Shown: positions 53,596-62,932 of the stretch, in pieces | How positions within the stretch are numbered: position 1 is the first letter of the stretch | Layout of the letters: each line of letters opens with the position of its first letter | DNA from: Hordeum vulgare subsp. vulgare | Taxonomy: Eukaryota; Streptophyta; Magnoliopsida; Poales; Poaceae | DNA: 64,000 nucleotides | Assembly (NCBI RefSeq): GCF_904849725.1 | Contig: NC_058524.1 | Location: forward strand, 547,153,763-547,217,762 | Direction: 5' to 3' | Program-made: the position numbers and the translations under genes | The notes under the pieces: generated by a model | Told to the model about the DNA's origin: nothing | Databases searched by the model: none | The model's input: only the letters and a program-made list of their open reading frames with translations

Positions 53596-54967
53596 TGTTG
53601 GGGCATAGTTTATGCCTAAGTAATTTTGGTGATTGATGACAGTACCGTAAAGGACTAACCGTGTGTGTTAAGGTTTCAGATAACACACGTCAACGGCACA
53701 AGACGACTTGCCCCTTCATTCATGGAACAGAAGCACGACGCTCTCTACGATTCTCTTTATTTGAGTCATAGGAAAGCCGTACTATTCAGAGGGGAACCGT
53801 AATGGAAAGGTTTGGGTGGAATCAATCTTTGCACGCGCACACTTCACATTTCTCCCCTTGCCTTCATCTTTGGAGCGGCCCCCGCCACTGTGTTTCCTTC
53901 CTCCTTGCAAAATGGTCCCCAGCGGTAGTACCGCTAGCCCTAGCGGTAGTACCGCTAGAATGCGAGCGGTAGTACCGCTGCAGCCTGGTCAGCGGTAGTA
54001 CCGCTCCAGGAGCTTAGTACCGCCTTCCTAGCGGTTGTTCGTGGACGGACCTTTTTGCGAAGACTTTCTTGGCGGTGGTAGTGCCTTTTCACTACGAGGG
54101 GCCCAGCGGTAGTACCGCTAGTCGGTGTAGTACCGCCCCTGGCCAGCGGTAGTACCGCTGCAGCCAGTGGTAGTACCGCTGGAGCTCGGGCACAGAGTGG
54201 GAAAACGGTTGGATTTTTTTCCCCCACTATATAAAGGGTTCCTCTAGCTTGGAACCTTATCTCTGACCCTCTCAAGCTCCATTGTTGCTCCCTAAGCTCA
54301 AAAGTACCCGATCTCTCTCCCTAGCCAATCAAACTTGTTGATTCTTTAGGGATTGGTTGAGAAGGCCTAGATCCACACTTCCACCAAGAGAAAAGTTGAT
54401 TCCCCCACCAATCCCTTGTTGATCTTGTTACTCTTGGGTGTTTGAGCATCCTAGACGGTTGAGGTCACCTCGAAGCCATATTCCATTGTGGTGAAGCTTC
54501 GTGGTCTAGTTGGGAGCCTCCAAGCTTTGTGCGGAGTTGCCCCAACCTTGTTTGTAAAGGTTCGGTCGTCGCCTTCAAGGGCACCTATAGTGGAATCACG
54601 GTACGTTGCATCGTGCGAGGGCGTGAGGAGAATACGGTGGCCTTAGTGGCTTATTGGGGAGCATTGTGCCTCCACACTGCTCCAACGAAGACGTACTTCC
54701 TGTCAAAGGGAAGGAACTTCGGTAACACATCCTCGTCTTCATCGGTTCCACTTGTGGTTATCTCTATCCTTTACTTTGTGTATGCTTATGTTTGTGACTA
54801 TATCTTACTTGTCTTAATAGCTCTCGTTGTTAGCTCCATTAGGGTTCACCTCATTGTCGTATTATTTGTGAACCCATATGTTGTTTACCTTAACTTGCTA
54901 AGATTAATTAAAAAGTGGTCGTTGTCTATTCATCCCCCCCCTCTAGTCAACCATATCGATCCTTTCA
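53596..54967 (+). repeat. 3' LTR of element B
   Basis: 1372 bp with the same ends as the 5' LTR. Its palindrome array (53921-54180) has about six exact AGCGGTAGTACCGCT copies against about nine in the 5' LTR. Confidence 0.95.
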
Positions 54968-55765
54968 CTCAAGAACAATAATTACTACTCACACAACATC
55001 GACATGTTCAAGATCAAAGGTGTAATAATAATAATTAAGGATCAGAACATAATGTATTTCACCAAGTAATCCAACAAGCATCAACTACAAGATGTAATCA
55101 ACACTAGTAGCAACCCACACGTACCAATCTGAGGTTTTGAGACAAAGATTAAATACATGTGACGAACTAGGGTTGAAGATGAGATGGTGCTGGTGAAGAT
55201 GTTGATGAAGATTGGTCCTCCCACGAAGGAGGAAGTGTTGGTGATGACAATGACTTCGATTTCCCCCTTCTCGAGGGGAATTCCTCCGGTAGAATCTCTC
55301 TGCGAGAGAGCAAAAGAGCTTCTGCCCAGGTTTCCGCCATGAGATTGCGGTGCTTCGTCCCGAAAGATAACTTATGATTTTTTCTAGGGTAAAACACACC
55401 ATATAAGAGAAGATGGTCACCAGAGGGCCAGCTCGGGCCCCACAAGCCATCGGGGCGCGGTTAGGGGGGCGCCCTGTTGGCTTGTGCCCAGTTGGTGGCC
55501 CCTCTCCGGTATATTTTTGGCCCAGAAAATCTCAACTATTCCAGAAAAAATCTCCTTAAAGTTTCAAGTCGTTTGAAGCAAGTTGATTTTTCTGCCTTTT
55601 TCTCGGTTTTCCGGTCCAGAATTCTAGTTTTCACATATTTCCCTCCCAGTGATGTACCTTGCATATTCAAAGAGAAAAGGCATAATAATTATATGATTAT
55701 AATGCATAATGAACATGATCAACACAAATATAAATAGTAATTCATGATGCAAAATGAGCGTAGCA

Positions 55766-56250
55766 GCGCCCCATGTAGCATCACTTTGCTGCGCAACGAT
55801 GACCCTCACAACATCGTCATGCAGCATGCCAACGACCCTCCTAACATCAACTTGCAGCTCCGCAATGCCCCACGTAGCATTAGTTTTTATCATGGCAATG
55901 ACCATCGCAACATCGTCTTGCAACACAAATGACACTCCTTTAGCACGACATCACCCCACATAGCATCGGCTTGCAGCACCCATGACACTCCTGTAGCATG
56001 ACGTCACCCCATGTAACGCATCGGCTTGCAACATGACGATGACCCTCGCAACACCGACGTCACTCCTTCAGCATGATGGCACCACATGCTACATCGGCTT
56101 GCAGCAAAGACGGTGATCCTCTCTTGCAACCCCAACGACACTACTACGACACATCGTCGCCCCACCTAGCATCAGCTTGCGGTACGACGGTGCTCTCACA
56201 ACACTGGCTTGCACGCCTTGCAAAACGGAAGACCCTCATAGCATAATGGC
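55766..56250. repeat. Irregular short-motif array, right segment
   Basis: The modules seen left of element A resume here: CCCCATGTAGCATC, TTGCAGCACCCATGACACTC, CAACGATGACCCTCACAAC. Spacing is irregular (20-45 bp). The array fades near 56250. Confidence 0.65.
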
Positions 56251-56684
56251 GTTTTGCGGCACAAACTAGTTGTACGTCAGTCTACCCGTAGCATGATGGA
56301 TATAAAGTGCATTCAAGAAAGTATACAAAATTTGGCTACTAAATTACATTTTTATTTATTGAGTTAATGGAAGTCACAAGAGTGCCGTTTTCAAGAAAGT
56401 ATACAAAAAAGAAACAGATTTTTTAGTACTATCACGCAGAGTGTTGCAAAGTTAAAACAGCCACGTACGAGTATTAGTGTGAACGATGAATCGTGCCTAG
56501 GAGAAATCAGGATGCATCGGACGGCCGAGCGCGCGCAGCTGACGCGGGCCTTAAAATCAGCCGGTTGATCCAAATTCTTTGTCATAATCTTATGCTTTAT
56601 TGGCAACATGCCTCACCAAAACCTTCAATCTCTAAGAAGGAAAAGAGTACAAAGCTTGCTCTAAATTAGAAAAGCATAAGAAGG
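56251..56684. other. Unassigned spacer
   Basis: TTCAAGAAAGTATACAAAA occurs at about 56312 and again at 56391, a short direct repeat pair about 79 bp apart. No gene or terminus was recognised. Confidence 0.35.
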
Positions 56685-56938
56685 TTACAAAGGTGAAGAA
56701 AAATTACAAAGACTACAACTATTCTCCCGGTTCTTCTTCATGCCAAGATTTTCAAACATTTTTTTGCATAAACTTTTAATATCCCTAGTTCTGGTTTGTC
56801 TAGAAACACGTTTGAAAATAGGAGTATGAGCACTTTGAATATATTTGATTAAAGTGACAGACTCACCAAAACCTAATGGTAAATCATTAGCAACAATTAA
56901 ACAAAAAAAGCTTCTCTTTGACTAGCAGGATCAAAGCT
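56685..56938 (-). pseudogene. hAT-type transposase fragment
   Basis: On the minus strand, SFDPASQREA (about 56938-56909) is followed, after a frame change in a run of T, by LIVANDLPLGFGESVTLIKY, IQSAHTPIFKRVSRQTRTRD and IKSLCKKMFENLG, to a stop at 56685-56687. This resembles the stretch of plant hAT transposases just after the BED zinc finger, where (F/Y)D...REA and a DLP-F-x-E motif precede a TxRRDI-like motif. Only about 85 residues remain, with no TIRs. Confidence 0.6.
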
Positions 56939-57181
56939 GAAATTATGTACCAAACAATCTGTGTTATACTTGAGCGTGCTATGTCTCACCATGTACACCG
57001 TGTCCTTCTTGTCGTTGGCATCGATGTGACTGTTCACGTGAATGGTTCCTCCTCTTCATATTTGCATGGACACCACACTCTCCATCCCGCTCTTAGTTTG
57101 GGCATCTTTAGGACGGACCCACAAACCGCCAACATTTGTCCCGATCATGGGAGGGATCCAACGTGGGCCTATATCGGTCCG
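56939..57181. other. Spacer before gypsy element D
   Basis: Nothing recognisable. The last five bases, GTCCG (57177-57181), would be the left target duplication of element D, whose right end is outside the window. Confidence 0.4.
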
Positions 57182-59081
57182 TGATACGCCTCCAATGTAT
57201 CTATAATTTTTATTGTTCCGTGCTGATATATTATTATTCCAGAATACTTTTGGGGTGTTACAGTATATGTGGATTGCACTAGCCCTTTCCATCAGTTCGG
57301 ACTTTTGGTTGCGTTGGCTAGTGCATGAACCTTAACATGGTATTGGAGCTAAGGTCTTGAGTTCAAGTCCTGGCTTTTGCAATTTATTAAAAATTGCTGG
57401 TAGCCCCCCCCTTTGTGTCCACGTAGAGGCCTCTTGAGTCATACGCTAGTTTCGCGCGCCGTCGCTCTCTTCCGGTTGCACGTGTTGACTTGTCTTCCCC
57501 GTCACACGTGAGAGGGGGTGTTACAGTATATGTGGATTGCACTAGCCCTTTCCATCAGTTCGAACTTTTGGTTGCGTTGGCTAGTGCATGAAGCTTAACA
57601 TGGGGTATTTATTTACCAATTTATATTATTTTTGAGCACTAACCTATTGACCCAGTGCCAAGTGCGAATTGTTGTTTTCTGCATGTTTTTCACTTTTCAG
57701 GTTTTCCATACCAAACGAAGCCCACTTGACCTGAAACTTTTTGGTGATTTTTTTTGGACCAAAAGAAGACTATCAAACATCAGAAGAAGGCTGGAGGCCT
57801 CACGAGTGGCCCACAAGCCAATAGGGCGCGACCTGGGGGCGCCCTCATGGCTTGTGCCTCCCTCGTGGCCTTCCCGACTCTGTTCTCTATCGTATAAATC
57901 CTCATCTACCCTAAAACATCATAGGGAGTCCCGAAACACTTTTTACACCACCGCATGTCTCTGTTTCGATGGAAGGCCATCTAGAGCACTGTTGCGGCAC
58001 CCTACAAGATGGGGTTCGATCACGGAGGGGCTCTTCATCAACCTTGCGGCCCTCATAATGATGTGTGAGTAGTTCATCACAGACCTAAGGGTCCAAAGCG
58101 AGTACCTAGATGGCAATCTCTGCCTCTTTCATCTTCAATACAATGATCATCGCATCTTTGCTTTCATCCATATGATGTAAATCCTTTTGTGCGGTGCATT
58201 TATTGGGATCCAATGAATTGTGGGTTTATGTTTAGATTATTCATGATAAAATATTTGGGTCTACTCTAAATACTTATATGATTCTTATGTGCATGATTAT
58301 GATAGCTTCATAATTCTCTCCGATCTATTGAAATAGTTGGGCCAACTAGATCGATATTTCTTTGGTGCGAGGTGCGTTGTGGTAGGTTCAACCTGACGAA
58401 TTTCTATATCCCAGTGAAAGGAGGGGACGCGATGTGCCTTTGTGTTGCTGCTACTAAGGATAAAACGATGTGGTTTATTCATATTGCTTGAGTTTACTTT
58501 GTCTACATCATGTCATTGTTCTCCATGCATTACTCTATTTTACTTAATACTCTAGATGCATGCTAGATTGTGGTCGGTGAGCAATAGTAATAGGTGCAGG
58601 CAGGATTCGGCCTATTTGTTTATGGACATGATGCCTATATACACATGATCATTGTCGTGGATATCACATAACTATCCACTTTTCTGTCAATTCTCCAATA
58701 GTAATTTGTTTACCCATCGTATGCTATTTCTCATGAGAGATGCCATTAGGGAAAACGATGCCCCCAGGTCTATTCACAACACATTGATAAAATCTTCAAT
58801 TCCTTGCTGCCATTTACTTATTTTTGTTTTATCTTGCGATCTAATTATATGCACACCTCACTTGCTTGCAAATAACAAGACAAGAGGATTGACAACCCTC
58901 TTGCCCTCGTTGGGTGCAAGTTGTTTGTTCTTTTATGTACAACCGCTAAAGATGATTGTGGTTGATATTCCTATTGGTTCGATAAACCTTGGTTTCATAA
59001 CTGAGGGAAATACTTACCCACATCATGCTGCGATAACCCGTTCCTCTTCACGAAAAAACCCAACACATGTCACAAGTATCA
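57182..59081 (+). repeat. 5' LTR of element D (contains a TRIM)
   Basis: It starts TGATACG and ends, by my reading, at CACAAGTATCA (59081). It is about 1.55 kb without the 345-bp TRIM and its target duplication. The end is inferred from the PBS position, since no second LTR is visible. Confidence 0.7.
57256..57600 (+). mobile_element. TRIM/SMART-like miniature LTR retrotransposon, 345 bp
   Basis: Two 82-bp LTRs (57256-57337 and 57519-57600) start TGTTACAGTATATG and end CTTAACA, with two differences between them. The TSD TGGGG is perfect (57251-57255 and 57601-57605). TGGTATTGGAGC (57338-57349) is an imperfect tRNA-iMet PBS, and GTGAGAGGGGG precedes the second LTR as polypurine tract. There is no coding capacity. 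GAGTTCAAGTCC (about 57360-57371) resembles a pol III B box. Confidence 0.93.
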
Positions 59082-59310
59082 CGAAGGATTTCTGGCACCG
59101 TTGCCAGGGAATACCATCACCAACTACCAAGTAAATCCACACAAAATTTCATTCACTTGTTCCTATTTTTATTTGCTGGTATATTTGCATTGTCTCATAA
59201 AAAAATAAAAATACAAAAATATTTACCTTTGCTTGTTTTGCTTGTCACTGGATTGCATCTTCGCTCTCTAGTTTGCTTGTCTAGCGTGTTACTTTGCTTG
59301 CTCGGTCACC

Positions 59311-59893
59311 ATGTCTCAAGATAGTACTAAGTTGTGTGACTTCTCAAATACTAATAACAATGATTTTATTAGTACAACTATACCACCCGCCACTAGTGCG
59401 GATGCTTTTGATATTAACGCTGCATTACTGAATCTTATCATGAAAGAGCAATTTTCGGGAAGTCCTAATGGGGATCCCGCTTTACATCTCAATACCTTTG
59501 TTCAACTTTGTGATATGCAAAAGAATAAGGATATGGATAATGATATTGTGAAATTAAATTTGTTTCCTTTTTCACTAAGAGAGAAAGCTCAAGCTTGGTT
59601 TTCACCTTTACCACATAATAGTATTGGAACGTGGAACAAGTGCAAAGATACTTTTATTTCCAAGTATTTTTCCTCCTACTAAGATTATCTCCCTTAGAAA
59701 TCAAATAATGGATTTTAAACATCAAGATTATGAACATGTTGCACAAGCTTGGGAGAGGATGAAATTGATGATAAGAAATTGTCCAACACATGGTTTAAAC
59801 TTGTGGATGATTATCCAAAATTTCTATGGTGGACTAAACTTTGTTATACTTTTCATAAGTTTAGCAATAAATATGGGCTTGATTCTAAGATAG
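59311..59893 (+). pseudogene. gag: Element D gag, broken
   Basis: The first frame (59311-59682) begins MSQDSTKLCDFSNTNNNDF and contains NLIMKEQFSGSPNGDPALHL, LNTFVQLCDMQKNKDMDNDI and FPFSLREKAQAWFSPLPHNS, the typical gypsy gag core of this lineage. A one-base change near 59672 moves the sense frame to 59624-59893, which reads SLRNQIMDFKHQDYEHVAQA and MIIQNFYGGLN. After that the similarity to gag stops, consistent with a deletion. The protein would form the particle. Confidence 0.82.
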
Positions 59894-59936
59894 TAGCCTC
59901 TTTATATGAATCATTTGCTACTCATGTTTCTTAGGA

Positions 59937-60104
59937 CATGGTTCTCAACTAGATATTTTTTGTCCCATTATATTTGGCAGACCTTTCTTGAATACTGTCA
60001 ATGCTGAAATTAATTGTGTTACATAGAAGATTAAGGTAAGATTTGGAAATGTGTCTCATGAATTTAATTTCTCTAACTTTGGTAGACAACCACATGGGAA
60101 GGAA
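59937..60104 (+). pseudogene. Element D protease-region fragment
   Basis: Read with one stop, the sequence gives CPIIFGRPFLNTVNAEINCV and KIKVRFGNVSHEFNFSNFGR, which resembles the segment after the protease active site in Triticeae gypsy polyproteins (I-LGRPFL). It lies about 45 bp after the gag remnant, so the intervening zinc knuckle and active site are missing. Confidence 0.65.
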
Positions 60105-60106
60105 TT

Positions 60107-61939
60107 TGTAGGGGAACGTCGCATGGGAAACAAAAAATTTCCTATGCGCAGGAAGACCTATCATGATGATGTCCATCTACGAGGGGGATTTCAGATCTAC
60201 GTACCCTTGTAGATCACACAGCAGGAAGCGTTAATAAACGCGGTTGATGTAGTGAAACGTACTCACATCCCTCGATCCGCCCCGCGAACTGTCCCATGAA
60301 CCGTCCCACGATCCATCCCACGATCCGCTCCGATCTAGTGTCGAACGGACGGCACCTCCGCCTTCAGCACACGTACAACTCGACGATGATATCGGCCTTC
60401 TTGATCCAGCAAGAGAGATGGAGAGGTAGATGAGTTCTCCGGCAGCGTGACGGCGCTCCGGAGGTTGGTGGTGATCTTATCTCAGCAGGGCTCCGCCCGA
60501 GCTCCGCAGAAACGCGATCTAGAGGAAAAAACCGTGGAGGTATGTGGTCGGGCTGCCGTGGCAAAGTTATCTCAAATCATTCCTAATACCTTAGTATATA
60601 TAGGAGGGAGGGGGAGGGACCTGCCTTGAGGCTCAATAGAGCCCCAAGGGGTCGGCCGAAGGGGGGAGGAGGATTCCTCCTCCAATCCTAGTCCAACTAG
60701 GATTGGAAGGTGGAGTCCTTCTCTATTTTCCCACTTCCCCTTTTTTTCTTTCTCTTTGATTTTTCTTATCTCCTGTGCAGGGGCCTTCTTGGGCTTTCCC
60801 ACCAGCCCACTAAGGGCTGGTGCAGCACCCCTAAGGCCTATGGGCTTCCCCGGGGTGGTCTGCCCCCCGGTGAACATCCGGAACCCATTCGTCACTCCCG
60901 GTACATTCCCGGTAATGCCAAAAACTTTCCGGTAATCAAATGAGGTCATCCTATATATCAATCTTCGTCTCCGGACCATTCCGGAAACCCTCGTGACGTC
61001 CGTGATCTCATCTGGGACTCCGAACAACATTCGGTAACCAACCATATAACTCAAATACGCATAAAAACAACGTCGAACCTTAAGTGTGCACACCCTGCGG
61101 GTTCGAGAACTATGTAGACATGACCCGAGGGACTCCTCAGTCAATATCCAATAGCGGGACCTGGATGCCCATATTGGATCCTACATATTCTACGAAGATC
61201 TTATCGTTTGAACCTCAGTGCCAAGGATTCATATAATCCGGTATGTCATTCCCTTTGTCCTTCGGTATGTTACTTGCCCGAGATTCGATCGTCAGTATCC
61301 GCATACCTATTTAAATTTTACCGGCAAGTCTCTTTACTCGTTCCATAATACAAGATCCCGTGGCTTACACTAAGTCACATTGCTTGCAAGGCTTGTGTGT
61401 GATGTTGTATTACCGAGTGGGACCCGAGATACCTCTCCGTCACACGGAGTGACAAATCCCAGTCTTGATCCATACTAACTCAACAGGCACCTTCGGAGAT
61501 ACCTGTAGAGCATCTATATAGTCACCCAGTTACGTTGTGACGTTTGATACAAACAAGGCATTCCTCTGGTACCAGTGAGTTATATGATCTCATGGTCATA
61601 GGAATGAATACTTGACACGCAGAAAACACTAGCAACAAAATGACACGATCAACATGCTACATCTATTAGTTTGGGTCTAGTCCATCACATGATTCACCCA
61701 ATGATGTGATCTAGTTATCAAGCAACAACACCTTGTACATTGCCAGAAGACCCTGACCATCCTGGATCAACTGGCTAGCCAACTAGAGGCTTGCTAGGGA
61801 CGGTGTTTTGTCTATGTATCCACACATGTATCTAAGTCTTCATTCAACACAATTATAGCATGGATAATAAATGATTATCTTGATACAGGAATTATAATAA
61901 TAACTTTTTTATCATTGCCTCTAGGGCATAATTCCAACA
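60107..61939 (-). repeat. 3' LTR of element E
   Basis: 1833 bp. The plus-strand left end TGTAGGGGAACGTCGCATGG is the complement of the Angela LTR 3' end, and the right end is CATAATTCCAACA. It carries the TATATATAGG-like promoter complement near 60597 and the GGATCG/GGACGG block complement near 60285-60335. Confidence 0.92.
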
Positions 61940-61955
61940 GTCTCCCACTTGCACT
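61940..61955 (-). other. Polypurine tract of element E
   Basis: The plus strand reads GTCTCCCACTTGCACT, the complement of the AGTGGGAGAC tract at 9451-9461. Confidence 0.8.
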
Positions 61956-62107
61956 AGAGTCAATAATCTAGTCCTCACATCACCATGCGAATTACATTGT
62001 AATAAATCTAACACCCATACAGTTCTGGTGTTGATCATGCTTTGCCCGTGGAAGAGGTTTAGTGAGCGGGTCTGCTACATTCAGATCCATGTGCACTTTG
62101 CATATAT

Positions 62108-62932
62108 TCACATCCTCCTCCTCGACGTAATCGCGGATGAGGTTGAAGCATCGATGTGTCTGATCTTCTTGTGAAACCGTGGTTCCTTTGCTAAGGCAAT
62201 GGCACCCGTGTTGTCACAAAACAAGGTTATTGGATTCAGTGCGCTCGACACCACTCCAAGATCCGTCATGAACTGCTTCATCCAGACACCCTCCTTAGCT
62301 GCCTCCGAGGCAACCATGTACTCTGCTTCACATGTAGAATCAGCTACGATGCTTTGCTTGGAACTGCACCAGCTTACCGCACCCCCATTAAGAATAAATA
62401 CGTATCCGGTCTGCGACTTAGAGTTGTCCGGATCTGTGTCAAAGCTTGCATCGACGTAACCTTTTACAGCGAGCTCTTCGTCACGTCCATACACGAGAAA
62501 CATCTCCTTAGTCCTTTTCAGGTACTTTAGGATATTCTTGACCGCCGTCCAGTGATCCACTCCTGGATTACTCTGGAACCTGCGTGCCATACTTATGGCC
62601 AGGCTAACGTCCGGTCTAGTGCACAACATTGCATACATGATAGAACCAATGGCTGAAGCATAGGGGACGGCTCTCATATGCTCTCTATCTTCATCAGTTG
62701 CTGGGCACTGAGTCTTACTCAATCTCGTACCTTGTAAAACTAGCAAGAACCCCTTCTTGGACTGTTCCATTTTGAACCTCTTCAAAACTTTATCAAGGTA
62801 CGTGCTTTGTGAAAGTCCTATCAGGCGTTTTGATCTATCCCTATAGATCGTAATGCCTAGAATGTAAGCAGCTTCTCCTAGGTCCTTCATAGAGAAACTT
62901 TTATTCAAGTAATCCTTTATGCTCTCCAAAAA
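62108..62932 (-). pseudogene. Element E reverse transcriptase end and RNase H
   Basis: The frame continues after a stop at 62933: SIKDYLNKSFSMKDLGEAAY, STYLDKVLKRFKMEQSKKGF, AVPYASAIGSIMYAMLCTRP, then RNase H with GYVDASFDTDPDNSKSQTGY, VSWCSSKQSIVADS, TCEAEYMVASEAAKEG and FCDNTGAIALAKEP. A frame change near 62140-62155 diverts the last block (HIDASTSS instead of the family's HI-RCFNLIRDY). The C-terminal NVADPLTKPLPR continues in another frame to about 62000. Confidence 0.92.

Larger units (their letters stand above)
42908..54967 (+). mobile_element. Element B: Sirevirus-like copia with gag, pol and third ORF
   Basis: LTRs at 42908-44380 and 53596-54967, perfect TSD CTCAA (42903-42907 and 54968-54972), total 12,060 bp. 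Order: LTR, tRNA-iMet PBS, gag (847 aa), pol with protease, integrase, reverse transcriptase and RNase H, palindrome block with TATA-like box, third ORF, polypurine tract, LTR. This is the full Sirevirus/Maximus layout. Gag and the third ORF are open, while pol has five in-frame stops and a frameshift. It was inserted in a gypsy solo LTR. Confidence 0.94.
42187..55765 (-). mobile_element. Gypsy solo LTR (reverse orientation), split by element B
   Basis: The plus-strand ends TCATGACCCACAAGTATTGG (left) and CATGATGCAAAATGAGCGTA (right, ending GCA) are decayed forms of a common Triticeae gypsy LTR which, read from its own 5' end, starts TGATACGTCCATTTTGCAT and ends CTTGTGGGTCATCA. The TSD GCGCC is perfect (42182-42186 and 55766-55770). 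Without element B it is about 1.5 kb. There is no internal region, so it probably formed by LTR-LTR recombination. The terminal dinucleotides are mutated, making it older than B. Confidence 0.82.
57182..60106 (+). mobile_element. Element D: Ty3/gypsy (Sabrina/WHAM-like), left part visible
   Basis: An LTR starting TGATACGCCTCCAATGTATC, a gypsy-type PBS region (TTTCTGGCACCGTTGCCAGG, 59089-59108) and a gag remnant identify a Triticeae gypsy element. The interior is interrupted at 60107 by copia element E, and the right part lies outside the window. Gag and protease pieces are brought together by an internal deletion. Confidence 0.8.

Noticed and set aside
56918..57184. 88-codon plus-strand frame before element D
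   Set aside because: It overlaps the hAT relic on the other strand and runs into the LTR. No motif.
57338..57371. Possible tRNA gene in the TRIM
   Set aside because: Only a PBS and a B-box-like motif are present. No A box, anticodon arm or acceptor pairing could be found.
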